Below, piece by piece: positions 55,001 through 62,667 of a stretch of 64,000 nt of DNA. This DNA is from Nannocystis bainbridge. GTDB taxonomy: Bacteria > Myxococcota_A > Polyangia > Nannocystales > Nannocystaceae. Both the position numbers and the translations under genes were made by a program. The stretch's first letter is position 1. The number at the start of each line of letters is the position of its first letter. Below the pieces are notes generated by a model that made no database searches, was not told the origin of the DNA, and saw nothing but the letters and a program-made list of their open reading frames with translations. The DNA lies in NCBI RefSeq assembly GCF_028368995.1, contig NZ_JAQNDL010000001.1, positions 2,568,001-2,632,000 on the forward strand, read 5' to 3'.

Positions 55001-56089
55001 ATGTCCGCCGTCACCATCGCGCTGTTCGTCCTCGGCCTCGTCCTCCTCGTCGTCGGCGCCGAGCTGCTGGTCGGGGGCGCCGCGCGCCTGGCCGCGCGCC
55101 TCGGCATCTCGCCGCTGGTCATCGGCCTGACGGTGGTCGCCTTCGGCACCTCGGCGCCGGAGCTGGCCGTCTCGGTCAGCGCCGCGATGTCGGCCGACGG
55201 CGCCGACGTGGCGCTCGGCAACGTCGTCGGCAGCAATATCTTCAACGTCCTGTTCATCCTCGGCGTCTCGGCCCTGATCGCGCCGCTGCTGGTCCAGCGC
55301 CAGCTGGTCCGCTTCGACGTGCCGCTGATGATCGTCGCCAGCGGCGCGTGCTGGCTGATGGCGCTCGACGGCAACATCGGCCGCGTCGACGGCATCCTCC
55401 TGTTCGCCGCCCTGCTGGTCTACACCTTCATGCTGCTGCGGATCGCCCGCCGCGCCGGCGACAGCAGCGAGGAGGAGGTGCCGCTCGCCAAGCCCGGCAG
55501 CGCGACGGCGAAGGTGCCTGTCCAATTGGCCATGTTGGTGGCGGGCCTGGCGATGCTGGTGCTCGGCTCGGGCTGGCTGGTCGACGGCGCGGTCGCGTTC
55601 GCCCGCCTGTTCGGGGTCAGCGAGCTGGTCATCGGCCTGACGATCGTCGCCGCCGGGACCTCGCTGCCCGAGGTCGCGACGTCGGTGCTGGCGGCGATCC
55701 GCGGCCAGCGCGACATCGCCGTCGGCAACGTCGTCGGCAGCTGCATCTTCAACATCTTCTGCGTCCTCGGCATCAGCGCCGCGGTCGCCCCAGGCGGCGT
55801 CACCGTGGCCCCGGCCGCGCTGGCCTTCGACATCCCGGTGATGACCGCGGTCGCCATCTCCTGCTTGCCGCTGTTCCTCACCGGCGGCGGCCTGGCCCGC
55901 TGGGAGGGCGCGCTGTTCCTGTTCTACTACGTCGCCTACACGGCCTACTTGATCCTCGCGTCGCAGCAGCACGAGGCGCTGGCGACCTACGGCATGGCGA
56001 TGCGCTACGTCGCCTTGCCGCTGACGGGCCTCACGCTGCTGCTCGGCCTCGTGCTCGAGCTGAAGCAGCGCAACGCCAGGGCCGCGTGA
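55001..56089 (+). CDS. Calcium/sodium antiporter (CaxA/YrbG type)
   Basis: 362 residues with ten transmembrane helices in two inverted halves. The alpha-repeats are ISPLVIGLTVVAFGTSAPELAVS and VSELVIGLTIVAAGTSLPEVATS, each followed by GNVVGSNIFN / GNVVGSCIFN. These form the ion-binding site of Ca2+/Na+ (or K+) exchangers. A 14-bp repeat unit (55517-55535) codes KVPVQLAMLV in the central loop start. Single gene, same direction as the OPT transporter. Confidence 0.93.
   Translation: MSAVTIALFVLGLVLLVVGAELLVGGAARLAARLGISPLVIGLTVVAFGTSAPELAVSVSAAMSADGADVALGNVVGSNIFNVLFILGVSALIAPLLVQRQLVRFDVPLMIVASGACWLMALDGNIGRVDGILLFAALLVYTFMLLRIARRAGDSSEEEVPLAKPGSATAKVPVQLAMLVAGLAMLVLGSGWLVDGAVAFARLFGVSELVIGLTIVAAGTSLPEVATSVLAAIRGQRDIAVGNVVGSCIFNIFCVLGISAAVAPGGVTVAPAALAFDIPVMTAVAISCLPLFLTGGGLARWEGALFLFYYVAYTAYLILASQQHEALATYGMAMRYVALPLTGLTLLLGLVLELKQRNARAA
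55517..55535. repeat. 14-bp repeat unit in the antiporter gene
   Basis: CCTG 55517 and CATG 55531 around TGTCC-AATT-GGCCA. Confidence 0.5.
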
Positions 56090-56220
56090 GGCCGTGAAGC
56101 GAGCGCCCGCGACGCGCAACGCGCTGCGCGGCGCGGCTGACCGAGCGTGGTGATTTCGCCGTCCTCCGCGCGCGTGGCCGTGCAGGTGACCGCCCGGCGC
56201 GGATCGGCTACCGTCGCCGC

Positions 56221-58422
56221 GTGGCTGAAGGCGAAGCGCTCCCGATCCCCGTCCCGCCCGAACTCGACCCGCCCGAATTGACGCGCGGGCCGCTGCTGCT
56301 CGGGGTGCTGCTCGGGATCGTGTTCGGCGCCTCGTCGATCTACCTCACCCTCAAGGTCGGCCTCACCGTCTCGGCGTCGATCCCCGTCGCGGTGCTGGCG
56401 ATCACCGTCCTGCGCGCCCTCAGTCGCGCGCTCGGGACCCGCCGCTCGACCATCCTCGAGAACAACACCGTGCAGACGGCCGGCTCGGCCGGCGAGTCGA
56501 TCGCGTTCGGCGTCGGCGTCACCATGCCGGCGCTGATGATCCTCGGCTACGACATGGACATCGGCCGCGTGATGCTGGTGGCCATCCTCGGCAGCATCCT
56601 CGGCGTGCTGCTGTTCTCGCCGATGCGCCGGCCGATGATGGCCGACAAGACGCTGGCGTTCCCCGAGGGCACCGCCTGCGCCGAGGTGCTGAAGGTCGGC
56701 GAGCGCGGCGGGTCGACCGCCCGCACCGTGTTCAGCGGCTTCTTCGTCGGCCTGTTCTACAAGCTGGCGATGGCGGGCGCGCACCTGTGGAAAGAGGTGC
56801 CGACGTGGGTCTCGGGTGGGATCAAGACGGTCGCCACGCCGCAGGGCGACCTCACGGTGAGCACGCCGGGAGTACTGCCGGGCGGCTCGGTGGGCGCCGA
56901 GATCTCGCCGGAGCTGCTCGGGGTCGGCTACATCGTCGGCCTGCGCGTCGGCGGGATCATGCTCGGCGGCGGCGTGCTGTCGTACCTGGTGCTGATCCCG
57001 ATGATCAAGTTCTTCGGCAGCGCCAGCCCCGACGCGCTGGTGTTCCCGGCGACCAAGCCGATCGCGTCGATGGGCATCGACGACATCCGCAACGCCTACG
57101 TGCTCTACATCGGCGCCGGCGCGGTCGCGGCCGGCGGCATCATCAGCATGGCGCGCTCGCTGCCGACGATCTTCACGTCGCTGCGCGCCGGCCTGTCGTC
57201 GCTCGGCAGCGGCAAGGGCAAGACCGAGGTGCTCCGCACCGAGCGCGAGCTGTCGATGAAGACAGTGCTGCTCGGCGCACTCGCGGTGATCGCGGCGATC
57301 AGCCTGTCGCCGTTCTTCCCGGTCGGCTTCCTCGGCGCGCTGCTGATGGGCCTGTTCGCGTTCCTGTTCGTCACCGTGTCGGGCCGCCTGACCGGCGAGA
57401 TCGGCTCGTCGTCGAACCCGATCTCCGGCATGACGGTGGCGACCCTGCTGCTGACCTGCCTGATCTTCCTCGCCGCCGACTGGGTCGGGCCCGAGCACCG
57501 CCTCGGCGCGCTCACCATCGCCGGCGTCGTCTGCGTGGCCGCCAGCGTCGGCGGGACCACGGCGCAGTCGCTGAAGACCGGCGCGCTGATCGGCGCGACC
57601 CCGCGGCGGCAGCAGATCACGATGATCATCGGCTCGGCCACCTCGGCGCTGGTGATCGGCTTCACGCTGCTGCTGCTCAACAACGCCAGCACCGTCTACA
57701 CCCTCAAGCACGAGGCCGCCGGGGTGCACGCGCCGGCCGACGTGCCGCTCGGCCCGGCCGAGCCGCTGCGCGGGCCCGAGGCGCTCGCCGATGCGGCCAG
57801 CTACCGGGTGCTGCAGCTGCCCAAGCCGCGCGACGGCATCCCGGCCGGAAAGTACCTGGTCGATGAGACAGGCGCGATCAAGTACCTGGTCGACCCCGGC
57901 ATCAACGGCCGCGTCAAGAAGCGCGACGACGACACGCCGGTGGTCAAGTACGACGCGCCCAAGGCGAGCCTGATGGCGCTCATCACCGACGGCATCCTGA
58001 CCCAGCAGCTGCCGTGGGTGCTCGTCATCCTCGGGGTGATGATCGCCGCCACGCTCGAGCTGGCAGGTGTCAGCGCGCTGCCGTTCGCCGTCGGCGTGTA
58101 CCTGCCGATCGCCGCCAGCGCGCCGATCTTCGTCGGCGGCCTCGTGCGTCACTTCGCCGACCGCGCCCGCCAGCGCCGGCGCGTGTCCGCGGGCATGGCC
58201 GCCGAGAGCGAGCTCGAGGCCGAGTCGAGCCCGGGCGTGCTGATGTCGAGCGGCCTCATCGCCGGCGGGGCGATCGCCGGCATCGGCCTGGCCCTGCTGG
58301 CGCTCGCGCCGTCGGTGCAGCACGCGATCAACTTCGGCGAGACCGCGGAGCTCGGCGACCTCGGCTCGCTGATCCCGTTCGGCCTGCTCGTCGCCGGCCT
58401 GGTGGTGATGGCGCGCCGCTGA
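56221..58422 (+). CDS. OPT-family oligopeptide/metal-chelate transporter
   Basis: 733 residues from GTG 56221, about fifteen to sixteen transmembrane helices. Typical segments are LTLKVGLTVSASIPVAVLAI, NTVQTAGSAGESIAFGVG, LAFPEGTACAEVLKVGE and GEIGSSSNPISGMTVATLLLTCL. An extracytoplasmic loop (about 500-580) with DETGAIKYLVDPGINGRV precedes the last helices. The family imports small peptides or peptide-like metal chelates. It ends 53 bases before a convergent gene, with a plain hairpin rather than the 14-bp repeat. Confidence 0.92.
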   Translation: MAEGEALPIPVPPELDPPELTRGPLLLGVLLGIVFGASSIYLTLKVGLTVSASIPVAVLAITVLRALSRALGTRRSTILENNTVQTAGSAGESIAFGVGVTMPALMILGYDMDIGRVMLVAILGSILGVLLFSPMRRPMMADKTLAFPEGTACAEVLKVGERGGSTARTVFSGFFVGLFYKLAMAGAHLWKEVPTWVSGGIKTVATPQGDLTVSTPGVLPGGSVGAEISPELLGVGYIVGLRVGGIMLGGGVLSYLVLIPMIKFFGSASPDALVFPATKPIASMGIDDIRNAYVLYIGAGAVAAGGIISMARSLPTIFTSLRAGLSSLGSGKGKTEVLRTERELSMKTVLLGALAVIAAISLSPFFPVGFLGALLMGLFAFLFVTVSGRLTGEIGSSSNPISGMTVATLLLTCLIFLAADWVGPEHRLGALTIAGVVCVAASVGGTTAQSLKTGALIGATPRRQQITMIIGSATSALVIGFTLLLLNNASTVYTLKHEAAGVHAPADVPLGPAEPLRGPEALADAASYRVLQLPKPRDGIPAGKYLVDETGAIKYLVDPGINGRVKKRDDDTPVVKYDAPKASLMALITDGILTQQLPWVLVILGVMIAATLELAGVSALPFAVGVYLPIAASAPIFVGGLVRHFADRARQRRRVSAGMAAESELEAESSPGVLMSSGLIAGGAIAGIGLALLALAPSVQHAINFGETAELGDLGSLIPFGLLVAGLVVMARR

Positions 58423-58430
58423 TGCTCGCC

Positions 58431-58453
58431 GCGGGCCTGCCCGGCAGGCCCGC
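58431..58453. terminator. Hairpin in the OPT/unknown-protein convergent junction
   Basis: GCGGGCCTG-cccgg-CAGGCCCGC is a perfect 9-bp stem with a 5-base loop, 9 bases after the OPT stop. It is the only convergent junction in the window lacking the 14-bp repeat. Confidence 0.6.
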
Positions 58454-58475
58454 CGTTCGCCCGCGGCGCCGCGGG

Positions 58476-59258
58476 TCACACCGGCAGCTGATAGCGCCAG
58501 TGTGACAGCGGGTCGCGGCGGATGAACACGTGCATGCCGCCCTCGCCGGCCGCGACGGTGAAGATCGAGCGGTCGACGCTCCACTCGTAGCCGAGAGTGG
58601 TCACGTCGACATGAATCAAGAGCCATGTCGGAAAGGGCAGGCGCCACAAAAAATCGCGGACGAACTCGGGGAGGCTGGCGAACTTGCCGGCGTAGACCGG
58701 GAGCGCCTCGTTGACGCCGTTGTCGCCGAAGCGCGCCCGCAGGAGCCCGCGCACGTGCTCGGCCTGCTGCGCCTCGTCCTCGCCGCCCTCGTCGCCGAGG
58801 CGGAAGGCGTACAGCGTGCCCTCGCGCTCGACGGTCCAGAAGTGCCGCTGCAGGTGCATGTCGAGGCCGATGCCGGCCAGGTCGGTGCGCGGGTGGATCT
58901 GCCCGGTGAAGCCGAGCGCGCCGCGGGCGAACGCCGCAAAATCGCTGTAGGCCCCGAAGTAGGCGCCGACGTAGGAGAACGGCCGCGCCGGCTCGGGCAC
59001 GCCCGGGTCGCTGGGCCGCGCCAGTCGATTGCCGCGCCGCAGCACCCGCGCGTTGCTCAGCTCGCGGTGGTGGCTGCGAAAGCGATCGACGAGCGCGTCG
59101 ACCTCGTCGAACAGCCGCGCGACGTCGGGGTCGCCCTCGCTGACGGCCGCGCGCTGCAGTGACGCGACGGCGGTCTTGACCAGCTCCTGGGCAAACCCCG
59201 CGGCGGTGATGCGGACGTCGCGGGTGATCTCGTGTCGAGTCCGCTGCCTGAAGTCCAT
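58476..59258 (-). CDS. Conserved-looking hypothetical protein
   Basis: 260 residues from ATG 59258 (MDFRQRT). The sequence has no signal peptide or membrane segment. Ordered segments include PARPFSYVGAYFGAYSDFAAFA, DMHLQRHFWTVEREGTLYAFRLGD and TWLLIHVDVTTLGYEWSVDRSIF. Codon bias is typical of real genes here. No family recognised. Confidence 0.7.
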   Translation of the reverse strand: MDFRQRTRHEITRDVRITAAGFAQELVKTAVASLQRAAVSEGDPDVARLFDEVDALVDRFRSHHRELSNARVLRRGNRLARPSDPGVPEPARPFSYVGAYFGAYSDFAAFARGALGFTGQIHPRTDLAGIGLDMHLQRHFWTVEREGTLYAFRLGDEGGEDEAQQAEHVRGLLRARFGDNGVNEALPVYAGKFASLPEFVRDFLWRLPFPTWLLIHVDVTTLGYEWSVDRSIFTVAAGEGGMHVFIRRDPLSHWRYQLPV

Positions 59259-59582
59259 GCGTGGCCTCGCTCTGCACGCGATCATACCCGAGCTCGCCAT
59301 GTCCCCACAAGTCCCCTTCCGTATTCTTCAGTCCCCTCCAGTGCCCATGCGTCCCGCCTCGGCCGCACGCGACTTGGGCCCGGACGCCTCCCCGACACGA
59401 GCGTCAAAAAACGTCCAAAGCGGCCGGGGCAGCAGCCAAGGCCGCGAGTGCGCGAAACCACTTTTCATCCGCGCACGAAGTCGGATATGTTGGTGGGTCG
59501 CGCGCGTGGGGCCCGACGTGCTCACGGGTCCGCGCCGAAGCTCGCGCGGCGAGCGACGCCGAGAAGCTGGTAACGTGGGCCC
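59259..59582. other. Divergent intergenic region, 324 bp
   Basis: No gene is supported. One lone CATGTCC mark is at 59299; the rest is AT-richer (59390-59500) than average and probably carries promoters. Confidence 0.5.
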
Positions 59583-60320
59583 GTGGCGCTCACCGACGAA
59601 CAAGCGTGGACTCTGACCTCGGCCGGCCTCGTCGCGCTGGCCGACGGCGTGCTCAAGGGCGGCGAGGCGACGCGGATCCTGGCGCTGGCCAGCGAGCAGC
59701 TGGCGGCCGAGGAGCAGGACGCGTGGATCGATCGGCTCGCCGACGCGACGGCGCTGTGGGATCACGCGCGCCGGTTGCCGCGCCCGCCGGCCGAGCGAGC
59801 CCCCGACATCCTGCGCCGCGCCTGGTCGATCGCGCTGGTCGACGGCGAGGGCAGCGCGGAGGAGGCGGAGGTGCTGGGCCGCGTCGGCGAGCTGCTGGCG
59901 GTCGACCGCGAGCAGCTGACGGCGTGGCGCAAGGCGTGGACCGGCGAGGCGAGCGAGCTGGCGCAGTACGTGGCCGCGTTCGCGGCGCTGATGCTGCACC
60001 GCCGCGCCGACGCGGCGCGCGAGCCGAGGCAGGCGATCGATGACGCCGGCCGGTCCGAGTTCCGCGCGCTGCTGGCCCAGCTGCCGCTCACCGAGTCGCG
60101 CCGCAACCGGGCCCTGCGGCTGATCGATCAGGAGCCGACGCTCGACGAACTCGCCGGCGCGCTGCAGCTGGCCGACCCGGCCCGCCGCGGCCAGGCGCTC
60201 GAGGAGATCGCCCGGCTGATCCGCGGCAGCAACCACGGCGCCGTCGGCCGCCAGCTGTTCCTCGCCCTCGCCGCCCGCATGGCGGTCCCCGAGGACGTGG
60301 CGCGCGTGATCCTCGGCTGA
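59583..60320 (+). CDS. TerB-like helical protein
   Basis: 245 residues from GTG 59583. The N-terminal half repeats an ALADGVLKGGEATRILALASEQLAAEE pattern typical of TerB-type helical domains, in which acidic residues bind metal; a second such unit begins at IALVDGEGSAEEAEVLGRVGELLAVD. The C-terminal half is helical. Stress-response or membrane-associated roles are known for the family, but no ter operon is present. Confidence 0.72.
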   Translation: MALTDEQAWTLTSAGLVALADGVLKGGEATRILALASEQLAAEEQDAWIDRLADATALWDHARRLPRPPAERAPDILRRAWSIALVDGEGSAEEAEVLGRVGELLAVDREQLTAWRKAWTGEASELAQYVAAFAALMLHRRADAAREPRQAIDDAGRSEFRALLAQLPLTESRRNRALRLIDQEPTLDELAGALQLADPARRGQALEEIARLIRGSNHGAVGRQLFLALAARMAVPEDVARVILG

Positions 60321-60325
60321 GGCGA

Positions 60326-60394
60326 CCTGTCCCCGGGGACATCCTCCGACGGAGTTATGGAAATTTGCTTGGGCCTGTCCCGAAGGACAGGCCC
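60326..60394. repeat. 14-bp repeat units and a perfect hairpin in a convergent junction
   Basis: CCTG 60326 with CATC 60340, and CCTG 60374 with CAGG 60388. The second is a perfect hairpin: GGGCCTGTCC-cgaa-GGACAGGCCC (60371-60394), which could terminate transcription from either side. Confidence 0.82.
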
Positions 60395-60503
60395 ATGGCG
60401 GCTGCCAGGCTCGACCGCACGACCGAGCGCGTCACCTTCCGCGCAGGACGCGGACTCCGCCGTCCGCGCATTCACGGACTGCGTGCTCACGCGGGCGAGC
60501 GGC

Positions 60504-60968
60504 TCAGATCATCGGCCGGTTGGGAGCGGCGGGCAGCTGCTCGAGCATCCGCTCCAGGCGCGTCAGGTGGTCCTGAGAGTGGTCGAGCAGGCCCTGGATC
60601 TCCCGCAGGATGTCGGCGTCCAGCTGCGGGTCCGACAGCAGCTTGGCGTAGCCCTCGTAGCCGACGACTTCGCCGCGGTGCAGCACGCGCAGCGGGACCT
60701 CGTCGTTGACGATCGAGGCCAGGCGCTCGAGGCCGGTCGTCAGCGAGCCCCAGGCGCCCGAGCTCTCGGGCTCGAGCCCGCCGTGCTGGCGGATGATCGC
60801 GCCGAGCCGGTTGACCGCGCTGACGTGGTCCTCGCGCAGGCGGACCAGCTCGGCCTCCTCATTTTGACCGGCGAACTTCTGCAGCGCGCGGTCGTAAGCT
60901 TCGATCGCGGACAGCTCGCCGCGGTATTGCGACATGAGCGAGTCCATGAGCGGCTTGGATAGTGCCAT
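60504..60968 (-). CDS. DUF2383/ferritin-like four-helix protein
   Basis: 154 residues from ATG 60968. SQYRGELSAIEAYDRALQKF, LVRLREDHVSAVNRLGAIIRQHGG and LLDHSQDHLTRLERMLEQLP show Glu/His pairs spaced as in four-helix ferritin-like proteins such as the PA2169/DUF2383 family. A di-metal or stress-protection role is possible. It follows the exported methyltransferase on the same strand after 420 bases. Confidence 0.8.
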   Translation of the reverse strand: MALSKPLMDSLMSQYRGELSAIEAYDRALQKFAGQNEEAELVRLREDHVSAVNRLGAIIRQHGGLEPESSGAWGSLTTGLERLASIVNDEVPLRVLHRGEVVGYEGYAKLLSDPQLDADILREIQGLLDHSQDHLTRLERMLEQLPAAPNRPMI

Positions 60969-61388
60969 GGGCGGGTCCTCCGAACGCAACCGTGACCGAC
61001 GACACCGCGCTGTCAAGCGCCCGGGCAGCGGCCCCGGCGCCGCCAGCGGACGCGACCGTGGCGCGAACGGCTGGCGCGGCGGCGCGGATGTCTCTTTGCA
61101 CATGTCCTCACGGACATGCCTCTTGGGACATCCAGGAGCACGAGCGCCCCGCGCGTGGCCGCGCCGAGCCGGACGCGTCACTGGGGCGACTGGCCCGGTG
61201 GCGGCCTCGGCTTCACACTGAACGGGATGGAGGCGCTCTTGGCCATGCTGCTGATGCCGCTGCTGCTGGTGGCGCCGCTGGGCGAGGCGCTCGAGCGGCG
61301 GCGCGACCGGCTGCACGACCGTGAGGTCGAGCGGGCCTGGGGCCAGACCTGGATGCGGGTGCACGGGCCGCGCGCGTGGGCCTTCGGC
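60969..61388. other. Intergenic region, 420 bp, with a repeat array
   Basis: No confident gene. A four-mark repeat array is at 61086-61131. A plus-strand ORF from ATG 61227 with a hydrophobic N-terminus would run into the methyltransferase antisense and is not called. Confidence 0.5.
61086..61131. repeat. 14-bp phased array, four marks
   Basis: GATG 61086, CATG 61100, CATG 61114 and CATC 61128. Confidence 0.85.
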
Positions 61389-62186
61389 TCAGGGTGCTGC
61401 AGGCTTCACGAAGCGCACCACGAAGCGATCGGCCGTGCCGCGCTTCCCCGCCGCCGCCGCGGCCGTCGGCGCCGCGTTCCAGTCGCGCGGGTCGTCCGGG
61501 TTGCGGAGAAATTCCGCCGACCCCGCGCGCTCGAAACCCGCCTGTAGCACCTCGTCGACGACCGTCGACTCCTCGACGCGGTGCAGCGACTCGGCCTCGC
61601 CGGCGCCCGCCCCTGCGCGCGCGCTGTGATCGACGATGACGTAGAACCCGCCGGGGCGCAGCGCGGCGAAGATGGCCTGGTTCATGCGCGCGCGGTCGGT
61701 GCCCATCCAGAAGGTGTCGTGATAGAAGAGCACGTTGATCACGCCGTCGAGCTCGCGGGCCTCGGACGGCAGCGGATCGTCGAACTCGCGGTCGACGCGG
61801 ACCACGTTGCGCAGCTCCGGCGTCGCCAGCCGCTCGGTCCACGCCGGCTCCACGAACCGCGTCGTCACGAATTTGTTGTTCTGCGCATACACCACGCCGT
61901 CAGGCCCGACCGCACGCGCCAGCAAGAAGGTGGTGTAGCCGCGCCCCGCACCGAGGTCGGCGAGCCGCATGCCCGGGCGCAGGGCCAGGAACCGCAGCAG
62001 CTCCTCGGGCCTCCGCCCCGCGTCGAGCTCCCGCTCCGCGGGCGGCCGGGCCGGGTCCTCGACGATCGCCCGGATCGCCGCGTCGTCGAGCCCGGGGCCC
62101 GCGTCGGGCGCCCGGATCACGGCCGGCTCGGCTGCCGGATGGCAGGCAATCAGCGCGAGGAGGAGGAGCGCGGCGCGGCGGAGCAT
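61389..62186 (-). CDS. SAM-dependent methyltransferase with lipoprotein signal (second copy of this architecture)
   Basis: 265 residues from ATG 62186. A signal peptide ends in a lipobox, LALIAC. The mature part has LADLGAGRGYTTFLLARAVG (SAM loop), GVVYAQNNKF, LDGVINVLFYHDTFW and LRPGGFYVIVDHSA, the plan of exported COG4798-type methyltransferases. It shares its layout with the protein at 13772-14572 but differs in the linker and C-terminus. Export of a SAM enzyme is odd because SAM is not expected outside the cytoplasm; the fold may bind something else. Confidence 0.8.
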   Translation of the reverse strand: MLRRAALLLLALIACHPAAEPAVIRAPDAGPGLDDAAIRAIVEDPARPPAERELDAGRRPEELLRFLALRPGMRLADLGAGRGYTTFLLARAVGPDGVVYAQNNKFVTTRFVEPAWTERLATPELRNVVRVDREFDDPLPSEARELDGVINVLFYHDTFWMGTDRARMNQAIFAALRPGGFYVIVDHSARAGAGAGEAESLHRVEESTVVDEVLQAGFERAGSAEFLRNPDDPRDWNAAPTAAAAAGKRGTADRFVVRFVKPAAP

Positions 62187-62255
62187 CGCGCGCAACCTAG
62201 CACCGCGCGCGCACGCGGTCACAATTGTCGCGCGCGTGAGCCCCGGCCCGGGGGC

Positions 62256-62357
62256 TCACAGCGGCATGCGACAACCGATCGCCACGGCCAGGACCGCGGT
62301 GACGGCGATCACGATCGCCAACCTCCGCAGCACCCGGCCGCGCGAACAAAAGAACAT
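62256..62357 (-). CDS. Possible 33-residue membrane peptide
   Basis: From ATG 62357 the frame codes a short basic start and one hydrophobic helix, LAIVIAVTAVLAVAIGC, with strong G/C third-position bias. The ATG lies in a 14-bp repeat unit and no clear ribosome binding site is present; a GTG 18 bases upstream is also possible. It may be chance. Confidence 0.28.
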   Translation of the reverse strand: MFFCSRGRVLRRLAIVIAVTAVLAVAIGCRMPL

Positions 62358-62497
62358 GTCCGAAGGGACACCCACGGCTCTGCGCGGGAGATCGACCCCG
62401 GAGGTCCTGCCGGCAGAAATTTCCGGGGCCTTCACCAGCCGCCGCGCTCGGCCGGCCGACCTGCGCGGCTCACCGCGGCATGTCCCCAGGGACATGT
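62355..62497. repeat. Two 14-bp repeat pairs
   Basis: CATG 62355/CACC 62369 and CATG 62479/CATG 62493. Confidence 0.7.
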
Positions 62498-62667
62498 TCG
62501 ATCGACCCCGTGGAGGACCGGCGCCTGAGGACCGACGACGAGCGAGCGCGCGCACCCCCGGCAACGCGCGACGCGGGGGCGGCCATTCCCCGGGCGGCCT
62601 CCGGGTCCGCGTGGTCTCACGCCCGCCGGGACGACGCGCGGGGACGCGGACGTGCGAAGCTCCGCGC

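Larger units (their letters stand above)
62187..62667. other. Divergent intergenic region, 481 bp
   Basis: It contains 14-bp units at 62355/62369 and 62479/62493 and the possible small membrane peptide listed separately. No promoter consensus is clear. Confidence 0.5.

Noticed and set aside
61227..61547. Plus-strand ORF MEALLAMLLMPLLLVAP...
   Set aside because: It runs 159 bases antisense into the exported methyltransferase and has no similarity; only the first helix looks protein-like.
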